A stretch of 64,000 bases of DNA from Eubacterium saphenum ATCC 49989 (GTDB taxonomy: Bacteria; Bacillota; Clostridia; Peptostreptococcales; Anaerovoracaceae), in assembly GCA_000161975.1 (NCBI GenBank), contig GG688422.1, forward strand, positions 124,001 to 188,000, written 5' to 3'. The notes under the pieces are model-generated. The model made no database searches. It had not been told where the DNA came from and was given only the letters and a program-made list of their open reading frames with translations. Shown here piece by piece: positions 33,230-41,502 of this stretch. Within the stretch, counting starts at the first letter, position 1. Each line of letters starts with the position of its first letter. The position numbers and the translations under genes were made by a program.

Positions 33230-35377
33230 ATGAAAATTAAAATTGCTCTTGCGGGTAACCCCAATTGCGGTAAAACAACTTTGTTTAACGACATTACGGG
33301 TAGTTCGCAAAAAATCGGTAACTGGCCCGGTGTAACGGTGGAAAAGGTGGAAGGTAATTACAAGGGAGCTAAAGATGTTCAAATAATCGACCTTCCCGGT
33401 ATTTATTCATTATCACCGTATACTCTTGAAGAAGTAGTCACTAGAAATTATTTAATTAACGATGATCCGGATGTAGTGCTAAACATCATTGACGGTACAA
33501 ATCTTGAAAGAAACATGTACTTGACTACTCAGCTGGTAGAAATAGGCGTACCTATGGTAATTGCCGTTAACATGATAGACATCGTAAATAAGAGGGGCGA
33601 TGTTGTAAATCTTGATGAAATCAAGAAGGCTTTCGGCTGTGAAGTGGTTGAAATGTCAGCTCTTAAGGGAACAGGTGTAAAGGCGGCCATGGATAAGGCG
33701 ATAGAGATCGCAAATTCTAAGAAGATGCCTGAGCCTAAGATAGAATATTCAGAGGATGTCAAGGCTGCATTAACGGAACTTGAAGCTCTTGTTCCTGAGA
33801 AGTATGCAACTTCTAAAAAATGGTTTGCAACAAAGTTATTTGACAGCGATAAAAAACTTACAAGTGACTTCGGAATTGATGCCGGCATAGTAAGTAAGGG
33901 TAAAGAGATTGCAGACAAGGTAGCTAAGAAGTTGGATGACGATGCGGAAAGCATCATGGTAAACGAAAGATACGACTTTATCAACACCATAATAGGTAAA
34001 TGCCTATCAAAACAGGAAAAGGGATTATCGGTATCCGACAAGGTAGATAAGATAGTTACGAACAGAATTCTCGGACTTCCGATCTTTGCTTTGGTTATGT
34101 TCGCCATCTACAAGATTACATTTGTAGTCGGTCAGGCGGGCAGTGACTATGTAAACGATAATATCTTCGGAGACGGATACGTACCTACATTCTTAAACGA
34201 ATCTTTTGAAAAGTTTGAAGTTGCAGGGTGGCTCCAAGGTCTTGTAGTAGACGGTATCGTAGGCGGTGTCGGTGCAGTTCTCGGCTTCTTGCCTCTAATC
34301 ATAGTGCTATACTTCTTTATGGGAATTTTAGAAGACCTCGGCTACATGGCGAGGGTAGCGTTCGTAATGGATAGGATATTCAGAAAATTCGGTCTTTCCG
34401 GAAAGAGTTTTATACCTATGCTAATTTCAACAGGTTGCGGAATACCGGGTGTAATGGCTACCAAGACGATAGAAAATGAGAAGGACAGAAGGATGACCAT
34501 AATGACATCCACCTTCATGCCATGCGGAGCTAAAATGCCTATCATAGCTCTTTTTGCAGCTGCTGTATTCAATGATTCAACTATAGTCGCTCCAGCGATG
34601 TTCTTGATTGCAATGGCTGTAATAATTATGTCAGGTATAATACTTAAGAAAACCAAGCTGTTTGCAGGAGATCCTGCGCCATTTGTAATGGAGCTTCCAA
34701 GCTATCACGTACCTGCGTTTAAGAACGTGCTTCTTAAGGTGTGGGAGCGCGTTAAGGCGTTTGCTATAAAGGCCGGAACCATAATCTTGATTACGGCGGT
34801 ATTACTATGGTTCTTAAAGGGATTCGGTTACGTAGACGGAAAGTTCGGAATGCTTGAAGAAGATCAGTTGGATCACAGTCTGCTTGCAACCATCGGTAAT
34901 GCGTTTGCATGGATATTTGCTCCTCTAGGATTTGCAACATGGAAGTCAGCTGTAGCAACGGTTACAGGACTCATAGCAAAAGAGGACGTAGTAGGTACCT
35001 TCGGTGTATTGCTTGGTGAAGAATTTGATGAAGAAAATGTTAGACCACTGGCTGTTAAGGTGGCAGAGATGTTCGGAACCAGGGAAGTAGCCGTTTCATT
35101 CATGTTGTTTAACCTACTTTCCGCTCCTTGTTTTGCAGCTATCGGTGCTATTAAGAAGCAGATGGGAAGCGCAAAGTGGACTTGGGCTGCAATTCTTTGG
35201 ATGACTGCTATGGCTTACTTCTTAAGTTTTGTAACCTATCAGTTTATGCATGCTGCAACAGCCGGATTCTCGGTGCTTACAGGTGTAGCTGCAGTGCTTA
35301 CTATCGGGTTCCTATATCTTCTGTTCAGAAGGAACAAGTATGTAACTCATACAAATGAAAAATTATCGGCTAAATAA
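33230..35377 (+). CDS. feoB: Ferrous iron transport protein B
   Basis: GTP-dependent Fe2+ importer of the cytoplasmic membrane. The 715-residue protein has an N-terminal G domain with GNPNCGKTT (9-17), the DLPGIYSL G3 motif and NMID (G4). A helical spacer and about eight or more membrane spans follow. TGCGIPGVMATKTI and MPCGAKMPI are Gate motifs with the Cys residues implicated in iron movement. The length is normal. A perfect hairpin (35412) follows. Confidence 0.96.
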   Translation: MKIKIALAGNPNCGKTTLFNDITGSSQKIGNWPGVTVEKVEGNYKGAKDVQIIDLPGIYSLSPYTLEEVVTRNYLINDDPDVVLNIIDGTNLERNMYLTTQLVEIGVPMVIAVNMIDIVNKRGDVVNLDEIKKAFGCEVVEMSALKGTGVKAAMDKAIEIANSKKMPEPKIEYSEDVKAALTELEALVPEKYATSKKWFATKLFDSDKKLTSDFGIDAGIVSKGKEIADKVAKKLDDDAESIMVNERYDFINTIIGKCLSKQEKGLSVSDKVDKIVTNRILGLPIFALVMFAIYKITFVVGQAGSDYVNDNIFGDGYVPTFLNESFEKFEVAGWLQGLVVDGIVGGVGAVLGFLPLIIVLYFFMGILEDLGYMARVAFVMDRIFRKFGLSGKSFIPMLISTGCGIPGVMATKTIENEKDRRMTIMTSTFMPCGAKMPIIALFAAAVFNDSTIVAPAMFLIAMAVIIMSGIILKKTKLFAGDPAPFVMELPSYHVPAFKNVLLKVWERVKAFAIKAGTIILITAVLLWFLKGFGYVDGKFGMLEEDQLDHSLLATIGNAFAWIFAPLGFATWKSAVATVTGLIAKEDVVGTFGVLLGEEFDEENVRPLAVKVAEMFGTREVAVSFMLFNLLSAPCFAAIGAIKKQMGSAKWTWAAILWMTAMAYFLSFVTYQFMHAATAGFSVLTGVAAVLTIGFLYLLFRRNKYVTHTNEKLSAK

Positions 35378-35411
35378 TTCTATATGTTGCTTTAAAGCCG
35401 GTTTAACTTAC

Positions 35412-35444
35412 GAGCTACCCTTATTTAGGGTAGCTCATGTTTTT
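35412..35444 (+). terminator. Terminator between feoB and the Cys-rich protein
   Basis: GAGCTACCC and GGGTAGCTC form a perfect 9-pair stem around TTATTTA, followed by ATGTTTTT. Read-through would be needed to reach the next gene unless it has its own promoter. Confidence 0.75.
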
Positions 35445-35499
35445 AGAGATGATATTTAGGGTAGATAGATTTCGAAAGTTCATGAGAGAGGAGATAATT

Positions 35500-35739
35500 A
35501 TGACATTACGTATAGTTGGGACAGCTTTAACACTTGGGATAGTGATAATACTCGTAATACTTGCGATTTTAAGCTTAAAGAAAAGTGATGGAGGTTGCGC
35601 AGGTTGTTCGTCGTGCGGTGTGGATTTCGACCGTTATGATAAAAACCTTAAATCATGCGGCTGCGGATGTGATACTGAAAATAATAAAGAGGAAGACGGA
35701 TCGTGTAGCTGCGGTTGTTCCCATGATTCTGACAAATAG
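35500..35739 (+). CDS. FeoB-associated Cys-rich membrane protein
   Basis: A 79-residue protein with one N-terminal membrane span (about residues 4-26) and a Cys-rich tail: GGCAGCSSCG, SCGCGCD and SCSCGCSHD, 11 Cys in all. Proteins of this build follow feoB in many Clostridia and probably bind iron or another metal at the membrane; the function is unproven. The start is ATG 35500 with GAGAGGAG; the frame is open back to 35437, but that start lies in a terminator. The 3' end is part of the next terminator. Confidence 0.85.
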   Translation: MTLRIVGTALTLGIVIILVILAILSLKKSDGGCAGCSSCGVDFDRYDKNLKSCGCGCDTENNKEEDGSCSCGCSHDSDK

Positions 35740-35776
35740 CTAAAATGCTTAGTATTATTGCTTTGTCAGGTTTTTT
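35729..35776 (+). terminator. Terminator overlapping the Cys-rich gene end
   Basis: CTGACAAA (in the last codons) pairs with TTTGTCAG, followed by GTTTTTT. The long loop contains a smaller AGC-GCT stem. Confidence 0.7.
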
Positions 35777-35824
35777 ATTGTAAAATACTAGGGCGATGAG
35801 GTTTATTATCAAAAGGAGAACTCA

Positions 35825-36295
35825 ATGAAATGCCCTAAGTGTGGACATACGAATACAAGTGTAGAAGATTCGCGTAGTGCTCTTAAGGATACTGTAATAA
35901 GAAGGCGTAGGAAGTGTTTAAATTGTAATGAAAAGTTTACAACCTACGAGAGGGTCGAAAGATACATCGTTAAGGTAATTAAAAACGACGGCAGAAGGGA
36001 AGATTTTTCTCAGGAAAAGATCAGAAAGAGCATAAACATAGCCTGCCAGAAACGAAAAATATCACAGGATACCATAGAAGGTATAATCAAATCCATAGAA
36101 AGAACCATAGAAAATCTCGACAATAAAGAAATCGAATCAAAAGCCATCGGTGGGCTTGTCATGGAAGCATTAAAGAAGATAGATCCTGTTGCCTACGTGA
36201 GGTTTGCTTCCGTGTATATGGACTTTACAGAACCTGAAGGATTCATCAAAGAAGCCAGCAAATTCATAGAAGATGATAAATATAAGGAGAGATAG
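35825..36295 (+). CDS. nrdR: Transcriptional repressor NrdR
   Basis: Represses ribonucleotide reductase genes according to the nucleotide state. The 156-residue protein has a zinc ribbon with Cys3, Cys6, Cys31 and Cys34 (MKCPKCGH, KCLNCNEKF), then an ATP-cone domain (VIKNDGRREDFSQEKI to PVAYVRFASVY). The length and order are canonical. AAAGGAG precedes the ATG. No nrd gene is in the window. Confidence 0.96.
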   Translation: MKCPKCGHTNTSVEDSRSALKDTVIRRRRKCLNCNEKFTTYERVERYIVKVIKNDGRREDFSQEKIRKSINIACQKRKISQDTIEGIIKSIERTIENLDNKEIESKAIGGLVMEALKKIDPVAYVRFASVYMDFTEPEGFIKEASKFIEDDKYKER

Positions 36296-36313
36296 CAGCG
36301 ATTCGGCTGCTAT
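36292..36313 (+). other. Hairpin at the nrdR stop
   Basis: ATAGCAGC-GATTCG-GCTGCTAT forms a perfect 8-pair stem overlapping the stop codon. No good T run follows, so it may be a weak terminator or mRNA stabiliser. Confidence 0.45.
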
Positions 36314-36339
36314 TCTGATTTTAGAAAGGATAGATACTT

Positions 36340-36990
36340 TTGAGTTATGTAATTGCGATTGACGGGCCCGGTGGAGCGGGAAAATCAACGATAGCAAGAT
36401 TGGTAGCGGCAAAGCTGGGTATTACATATGTGGATACGGGAGCTATGTACAGGGCGGCGGCGGTCTTTTTAAATAGACGGAAAATAGATAAGGACGATGA
36501 CAAATCCATAGAAAAAGCCGTTTCAGATATGGATATCACATTTTCTAACGAAAGAGTGCTGTTAAATGGCGAAGATGTTAGCAAGAAAATCAGAGAAAAT
36601 GATGTTTCAAAGATGGCCTCAGAATATTCGGTAAACCCTGCAGTGAGGGACAAACTTACGGCTCTTCAAAGGCAGATGGGAAAGACCGTAAGCCTTGTAA
36701 TGGATGGCAGAGATATAGGTAGTAATGTATTTAAAGATGCGAAATATAAATTTTACCTTACCGCTTCTCCTGAAATACGAGCAGAGAGAAGATATAAGGA
36801 ACTTAAGGAAAGAGGAGAAGACATTGAATTCAACAAAATATTAGAGGATATTAAGACTAGAGACGAGAGAGATATGAATAGGAAGTTAAATCCGCTTAAG
36901 ATAGCGGACGGAGCAGTGCTCGTCGATTCTACGGATATAAATATAGATGGAGTTGTAGAAGAGATATTATCGAATATTGAAGAGAGGTAG
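36340..36990 (+). CDS. cmk: Cytidylate kinase
   Basis: Phosphorylates CMP and dCMP. The 216-residue protein has P-loop GPGGAGKST (residues 9-17), YVDTGAMYRA (CMP binding), VMDGRDIGSNVF, and RRYKELKERG with a DERDMNR lid segment. The start is TTG 36340 with GAAAGGAT about 9 bases upstream. It is four bases from the following DUF1015 gene, so the two are co-transcribed. Confidence 0.95.
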   Translation: MSYVIAIDGPGGAGKSTIARLVAAKLGITYVDTGAMYRAAAVFLNRRKIDKDDDKSIEKAVSDMDITFSNERVLLNGEDVSKKIRENDVSKMASEYSVNPAVRDKLTALQRQMGKTVSLVMDGRDIGSNVFKDAKYKFYLTASPEIRAERRYKELKERGEDIEFNKILEDIKTRDERDMNRKLNPLKIADGAVLVDSTDINIDGVVEEILSNIEER

Positions 36991-36993
36991 AAA

Positions 36994-38241
36994 ATGGCAA
37001 AAGTAGAGAGATTTAAGGCGTTCAGACCGAATAAGAAAGTAGTGGAAAAGTTTGTTTGTCCGCCATACGATGTTGTAAATACGGAAGAAGCAAGGGAGTA
37101 TGCAGAGGGGAATGATATAAACTTTTTTCACGTAACAAGATCTGAAATAGACTTCCCTAAAGGTTATAACCCCTATGATACCGCAGTATATTTTAAAGCT
37201 CGAGAGAATCTTGAAAAATTTATAACGGAAGGTGTATTGCAGCAAGATGAAAAGCCTATGCTATACGTGTATAAAGAAGAGCAGGATGGCAGAAGTCAAG
37301 TAGGAATTGTAGGCTGTGTAAGTATTTATGAATACGAAGACGATACGATTAAAAAACATGAACTTACGAGAAAAGCAAAAGAAGAAGATAGGATAAAGCA
37401 TTTTGATGCCTGCGATGGCAATACGGAGCCCGTGTTTTTGACATATAAAAAGAACGATGTTATTTCAAGGATTTTAGATAAGACAATGAAGGAGAAGGAG
37501 CCTGAGTATGATTTTACGGGTCTTGATGATACCAGACATATATTGTGGACCATAAGTGATGAAGGAGACCTCGATGCGATTGAACAGGCATTTAAAAAGA
37601 TTGACAGTTTATACATCGCAGACGGGCATCACAGAAGCGCTTCAGCATACAAGGTGGGTAAGAAAAAACAAGGAGGTTCTGCGTGTTGCGGCTGTACATC
37701 GGGTGATGCGGAAAGGTTTATGGCGGCCGTGTTTGCATCGGATGAACTCAATATATTGGGTTATAACAGAACGCTTAAGGCAAACGGTTTAAGCGGCAAT
37801 GATATACTTAAGAGAATAGAAGAAGCAGGTTTCAGCATTGAGAAACTTTCTAAAGGAGAATTCCCAAGTGAGAAAAGAAGTTTTTCAATGTATTTGGATA
37901 AGACATGGTATAAGTTAAAGGCTGAAAGTGTAGATGTGCCTGACGATGTAGTTGAAAGTCTCGATGTATCAATACTTCAAAAGAATGTATTGGAGCCTAT
38001 ATTCGGTATTAAGGATCCAAGAACGGATGAAAATATAGACTTCGTAGGAGCATCAAGAGGAATTACAGAGCTTGAAAGAAGAGCAGATAGCGATATGGAT
38101 GTTTCTTTTGCCCTCTTTCCTGTGAGCATAGAGAGTCTTATGGATATATCGGATGCCGGAAAAATAATGCCGCCGAAATCTACCTGGTTCGAGCCTAAGT
38201 TAATAAGCGGATTGTTTCTTCATTTGTTTCACGACAGGTAA
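36994..38241 (+). CDS. DUF1015 family protein
   Basis: A 415-residue cytoplasmic protein of unknown function. Family marks are FKAFRPNKK and CPPYDVVN near the start, then HELTRKAKEEDRIKHFDACDGNTEP and IADGHHRSASAYK. The last is reminiscent of ParB-like nucleotide sites, an inference from the motif only. An extra Cys patch, ACCGCTSG near residue 230, lies just after that motif. A strong terminator follows. Confidence 0.8.
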   Translation: MAKVERFKAFRPNKKVVEKFVCPPYDVVNTEEAREYAEGNDINFFHVTRSEIDFPKGYNPYDTAVYFKARENLEKFITEGVLQQDEKPMLYVYKEEQDGRSQVGIVGCVSIYEYEDDTIKKHELTRKAKEEDRIKHFDACDGNTEPVFLTYKKNDVISRILDKTMKEKEPEYDFTGLDDTRHILWTISDEGDLDAIEQAFKKIDSLYIADGHHRSASAYKVGKKKQGGSACCGCTSGDAERFMAAVFASDELNILGYNRTLKANGLSGNDILKRIEEAGFSIEKLSKGEFPSEKRSFSMYLDKTWYKLKAESVDVPDDVVESLDVSILQKNVLEPIFGIKDPRTDENIDFVGASRGITELERRADSDMDVSFALFPVSIESLMDISDAGKIMPPKSTWFEPKLISGLFLHLFHDR

Positions 38242-38292
38242 GACGAATATTTCCGTTTTATGACGACGCTTTAAAAAAAAGAAATAAATAAG

Positions 38293-38332
38293 CCGCTGAA
38301 AGCACTGCGTTTCAAATGCTCAGCGGTTTTTT
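38293..38332 (+). terminator. Terminator after the DUF1015 gene
   Basis: CCGCTGA and TCAGCGG pair, followed by six T. An inner GCA-TGC pair tightens the loop. Confidence 0.85.
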
Positions 38333-38382
38333 GCCGTGTAATTTTAAGGAAACTGCGCTATCATATATATGAGGAGGCGTAG

Positions 38383-39075
38383 ATGAAAAAAAAGAAACAG
38401 TTTGATGCTCCAAGAGAAAGGCTTATAGAAAAAGGAGTGGAGGCACTTAGCATGGCTGAGCTCATAGCCATAATACTTTCTACGGGCGGTAAAAATAAAA
38501 CGGTTACGGAACTTTCACATGCGATACTCGAAAGCAAAGACAGGCTCGGAATCACAAGCCTTTGTGAGCTTGATCTTGAAGATCTTATGAACTTCAATGG
38601 AATAGGAGAAGCAAAGGCCATGAGGCTTATTGCGGCTTTGGAGCTTGGTAAGAGGCAATCTGAAATATCGGTAAATATAAAAAGGAAGATCGGAAATCCT
38701 GAAGCCATATTTCACCTGTTTCATGAAAAGCTGAGGTACGAAAAAAAAGAAAATTTTTATGCCGTAATGCTGAACACTGCAAAACATGTAATTGCAAAGG
38801 AGAGGATATCCATAGGCGGGCTAGCCTGCGCCTATGCCCACCCGAGAGAAGTATTTAAATCAGCGATAAAGAAGGCGGCGTCATCAGTCATCCTCGTTCA
38901 CAATCATCCAAGCGGTTGTGTTACTCCAAGTGATGAGGACGTATTGATCACCAAAAGGCTTATAAATGCAGGCAGGATAATAGGTATAGAGGTCATAGAT
39001 CACATAATTATCGGTAACGAAAACTATTTAAGTATGAAGAAGGAGGGCTATATAAATCCTTATGATATAATGTAA
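38383..39075 (+). CDS. radC: RadC family (JAMM/MPN+) protein
   Basis: A 230-residue RadC: an N-terminal helix-hairpin-helix region (ELDLEDLMNFNGIGEAKAMRL) and a C-terminal JAMM metalloprotease-like fold with VHNHPSGCVTPSDED (His-x-His and Asp ligands). The historical link to DNA repair has been withdrawn for E. coli, and the true role is open. GAGGAGG precedes the ATG. It sits just before mreB, as in many Firmicutes. Confidence 0.94.
   Translation: MKKKKQFDAPRERLIEKGVEALSMAELIAIILSTGGKNKTVTELSHAILESKDRLGITSLCELDLEDLMNFNGIGEAKAMRLIAALELGKRQSEISVNIKRKIGNPEAIFHLFHEKLRYEKKENFYAVMLNTAKHVIAKERISIGGLACAYAHPREVFKSAIKKAASSVILVHNHPSGCVTPSDEDVLITKRLINAGRIIGIEVIDHIIIGNENYLSMKKEGYINPYDIM
39063..39071 (+). 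promoter_or_regulatory. Extended -10 within the radC end, for mreB
   Basis: TG-A-TATAAT overlaps the last radC codons, 24 bases before the mreB ATG. No clear -35. Confidence 0.4.
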
Positions 39076-39094
39076 GGGATTATTTGGAGGGTTT

Positions 39095-40117
39095 ATGGGG
39101 ATAGGCTTTTTTTCTACGCAGGTAGCATTCGATATAGGTAGTAAAAATACGTATTTAGCTACATCTACAGGATTTTTTGGAAGTGAAGCTACATTTTTAC
39201 TTAAAGATGATGATGGCAAATACATTTTTGGAAATAAGGCGGAGCTATATGCCGGCAAGATACCCATGGAAATGTCTGCCATAAAACCCGTTAAAAGCGA
39301 TGCGGTGCAGGATTATGATGCCCTTGTTACCTATGTCAGGATGTTTTTAAGAAAGGCGCTCGGTGTTTCATTTAGTAGTTTCGATGCCATTATGACCCTC
39401 CCGCCGAATGCTACAGGTGTTCAAAAAATCGCTGAGATAGAGGCGGTAAAACAGGTAGGAGCAAAGAACGTATATGTCGCCCTGAGACCTGTTATGATAC
39501 GAGATGCGCTCGGCGTTGATAAGGCTGCTCCCGTTATGATTGTAGATATGGGTGAAGACAATTTTTCAATAAGTGTAGTTCAAGGCGGTAAAGTACTCAT
39601 AAACAGGGTGCTTAATTTTGCAGGGAATAATATGAGAAAAAGTGTAGTAGACTTTGCAAGAGCAAATTACGGCATTGTAATAGGTGAAGCTCAGGCTGAG
39701 ATGATTAAAAATAAGCTTGCAAGTGCAATGCCTGAAGCGGATGCGGCTGCAGGTGATAAGATAATAGGAATGACTGTAGATACGAAGACTAGAGCCGAGT
39801 TTTTAGTAACCATGAGAGATCTTTATGCAGCGCTTAAGGACTATTATTTCAGGCTTTCCAAGGAAATTCTGGAAGTGTTTAAGTTGCTTGACAGGAATGT
39901 GGCAGCCCTGCTAAAAAATCAGGCGGTTTACCTTGTAGGCGGCAGTTCCAATGTTCGCTACCTGCCTGATTTTTTAAGCATTAATACAGGCGCAAACGTA
40001 ATGCAGGTAAGAGATATAAAATCTCTTACCTGCAGGGCTGCCCTCAAAGTATTTAACAACAAAGAAGCATTGAAAAAATACAAAAACATAAGAACGGAAT
40101 GGGGTTATATCAACTAG
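39095..40117 (+). CDS. mreB: Divergent MreB-like actin homologue
   Basis: An actin-fold rod-shape protein by position (radC-mreB-mreC-mreD-PBP2) and length (340). It is strongly diverged. Phosphate-1 reads DIGSKNTYLA instead of DLGTANT, phosphate-2 reads VDMGEDNFSISVV with the Gly-Gly lost, and the adenosine motif is LVGGSSNVRYLP. The N-terminal MGIGFFSTQ could be an amphipathic membrane anchor. Whether it still binds ATP or polymerises is uncertain. A canonical second mreB may exist elsewhere. TTGGAGGG precedes the ATG. Confidence 0.8.
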   Translation: MGIGFFSTQVAFDIGSKNTYLATSTGFFGSEATFLLKDDDGKYIFGNKAELYAGKIPMEMSAIKPVKSDAVQDYDALVTYVRMFLRKALGVSFSSFDAIMTLPPNATGVQKIAEIEAVKQVGAKNVYVALRPVMIRDALGVDKAAPVMIVDMGEDNFSISVVQGGKVLINRVLNFAGNNMRKSVVDFARANYGIVIGEAQAEMIKNKLASAMPEADAAAGDKIIGMTVDTKTRAEFLVTMRDLYAALKDYYFRLSKEILEVFKLLDRNVAALLKNQAVYLVGGSSNVRYLPDFLSINTGANVMQVRDIKSLTCRAALKVFNNKEALKKYKNIRTEWGYIN

Positions 40118-40143
40118 CAATAAAGGGATCGGGAGATATACGA

Positions 40144-40962
40144 GTGATTAGATTAAAGAAGTTACACATTAAGATTGCAGGGATCGCATTGGTGTTTATT
40201 ATAATCATAGCTTTGATTGCAAGCGGAAGCATCGGTGCGGTTTTTAATGCTGCAGTGAGGCCGATAGCCTATGTAAAAAGCTCTGTGGGTAATGCGGTTT
40301 ACGGAATATTCAACTACAAGGCTATACAAAGAGAAAATGAAGATCTTAAAAATACAGTAAAGAAACTTACAAAAAAGCAAAGCGATGAAGCCTTTAAAAA
40401 GGACGATATATCAAAACTTGAGCAACTTTCATCCGCATTAAATTACAAAAAGCGAAAGGATGTCAAACCCGTAACTGCCAATGTGCTTACCTTTGATAAT
40501 GCCAAGGGAAGGAAGATATTAACCATAGACAGAGGCAGCGAAAGCGGTATTTCAGAAGGAGATACGGTGGAGTCGATAGAAGGGCTTGTAGGTAAGGTTA
40601 GCTCTGCAGGATATGGATTTTCTAAAGTCACGCCTATAGTAGACAGTAACGATAAGGTGAGCTTTAAAGTTTTTCGAGATTTAAAAATAGCAGGTGTGAT
40701 ATCGGGTTCTGAAAACGGCAAATTGAACGGATATGTTATAGATGATAAGATGGGAATCATAAAGGGTGATCTACTCTTGACTACAGGACTTGGAAAGTAT
40801 CCAAGAGGCATATCCATAGGTACTGTAGAATATGTAAACTATGACAGGGATCTTAAGGAAAAGACTATAAGGGTAAAGCCGTCCGTAAAGTTCATGGGAC
40901 TCGATATGGTGGTTGTATATCCTGTAGGCAGCGGAAATTCTGATAAACAGAAGGTGAACTGA
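40144..40962 (+). CDS. mreC: Rod shape-determining protein MreC
   Basis: A bitopic membrane protein linking MreB to wall enzymes. The 272-residue protein has a short cytoplasmic tail, a membrane span (about residues 9-30), a coiled coil (AIQRENEDLKNTVKKL), then the beta domains with VLTFDNAKGRKILTIDRGSESGI and TTGLGKYPRGISIGTV. The start is GTG 40144 with GGGAG upstream. The frame is open back into mreB (40099), but that start lacks a ribosome site. It overlaps mreD by one base. Confidence 0.9.
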   Translation: MIRLKKLHIKIAGIALVFIIIIALIASGSIGAVFNAAVRPIAYVKSSVGNAVYGIFNYKAIQRENEDLKNTVKKLTKKQSDEAFKKDDISKLEQLSSALNYKKRKDVKPVTANVLTFDNAKGRKILTIDRGSESGISEGDTVESIEGLVGKVSSAGYGFSKVTPIVDSNDKVSFKVFRDLKIAGVISGSENGKLNGYVIDDKMGIIKGDLLLTTGLGKYPRGISIGTVEYVNYDRDLKEKTIRVKPSVKFMGLDMVVVYPVGSGNSDKQKVN

Positions 40963-41501
40963 TGCGAAAAACCACTATCGAATACTTGGCCTTGTTTTTC
41001 TTATTCGTTTTTCAGCTTACATTTGCATCTGTGTTTTCAATTTCAGGTGTAACGGCTGATATTGCAGTTTGCTGCATCTTTTCATATATACTCATAAGGC
41101 CGAGGCAACTTGAATTTGTACTTAGAGCAAGCGTAATAGCCTTGTTTATGGATGCGGCATTTTATCAAGGTCCGTTTGTAACGGCACTGCCGATCTTCAT
41201 ACTGGGAACAGCTCTTGAGTATATGAGCAAAATAATTATAGTTAGAAGAAAGCTCTTTATGATGCTTATATTTTTATTTTCATTCATTTTATATAGAGGA
41301 ATGTCTGAATTTATAGCATCACTATATACGTTCAAAGCGGGAGCATTTAAAATGTTACGGGCGGATTTCCCGGGAGTTTTATTTACAGGCTGCATATTCA
41401 TAGTGTTTTACAGCATTTTCTTATTTAAAAACAACAGGAACAGAAAACAGCAATATGATGTGAACGAACTGCTCCGAAGAGAAGGAATGATAAGGTACTA
41501 G
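40962..41501 (+). CDS. mreD: Rod shape-determining protein MreD
   Basis: A 179-residue protein, nearly all membrane (five or six spans), without soluble motifs. It is identified by size, hydrophobic pattern and place between mreC and PBP2. The ATG overlaps the mreC stop (TGATG), with AAGGTG upstream. PBP2 starts two bases after its stop. Confidence 0.85.
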   Translation: MRKTTIEYLALFFLFVFQLTFASVFSISGVTADIAVCCIFSYILIRPRQLEFVLRASVIALFMDAAFYQGPFVTALPIFILGTALEYMSKIIIVRRKLFMMLIFLFSFILYRGMSEFIASLYTFKAGAFKMLRADFPGVLFTGCIFIVFYSIFLFKNNRNRKQQYDVNELLRREGMIRY

Positions 41502-41502
41502 C

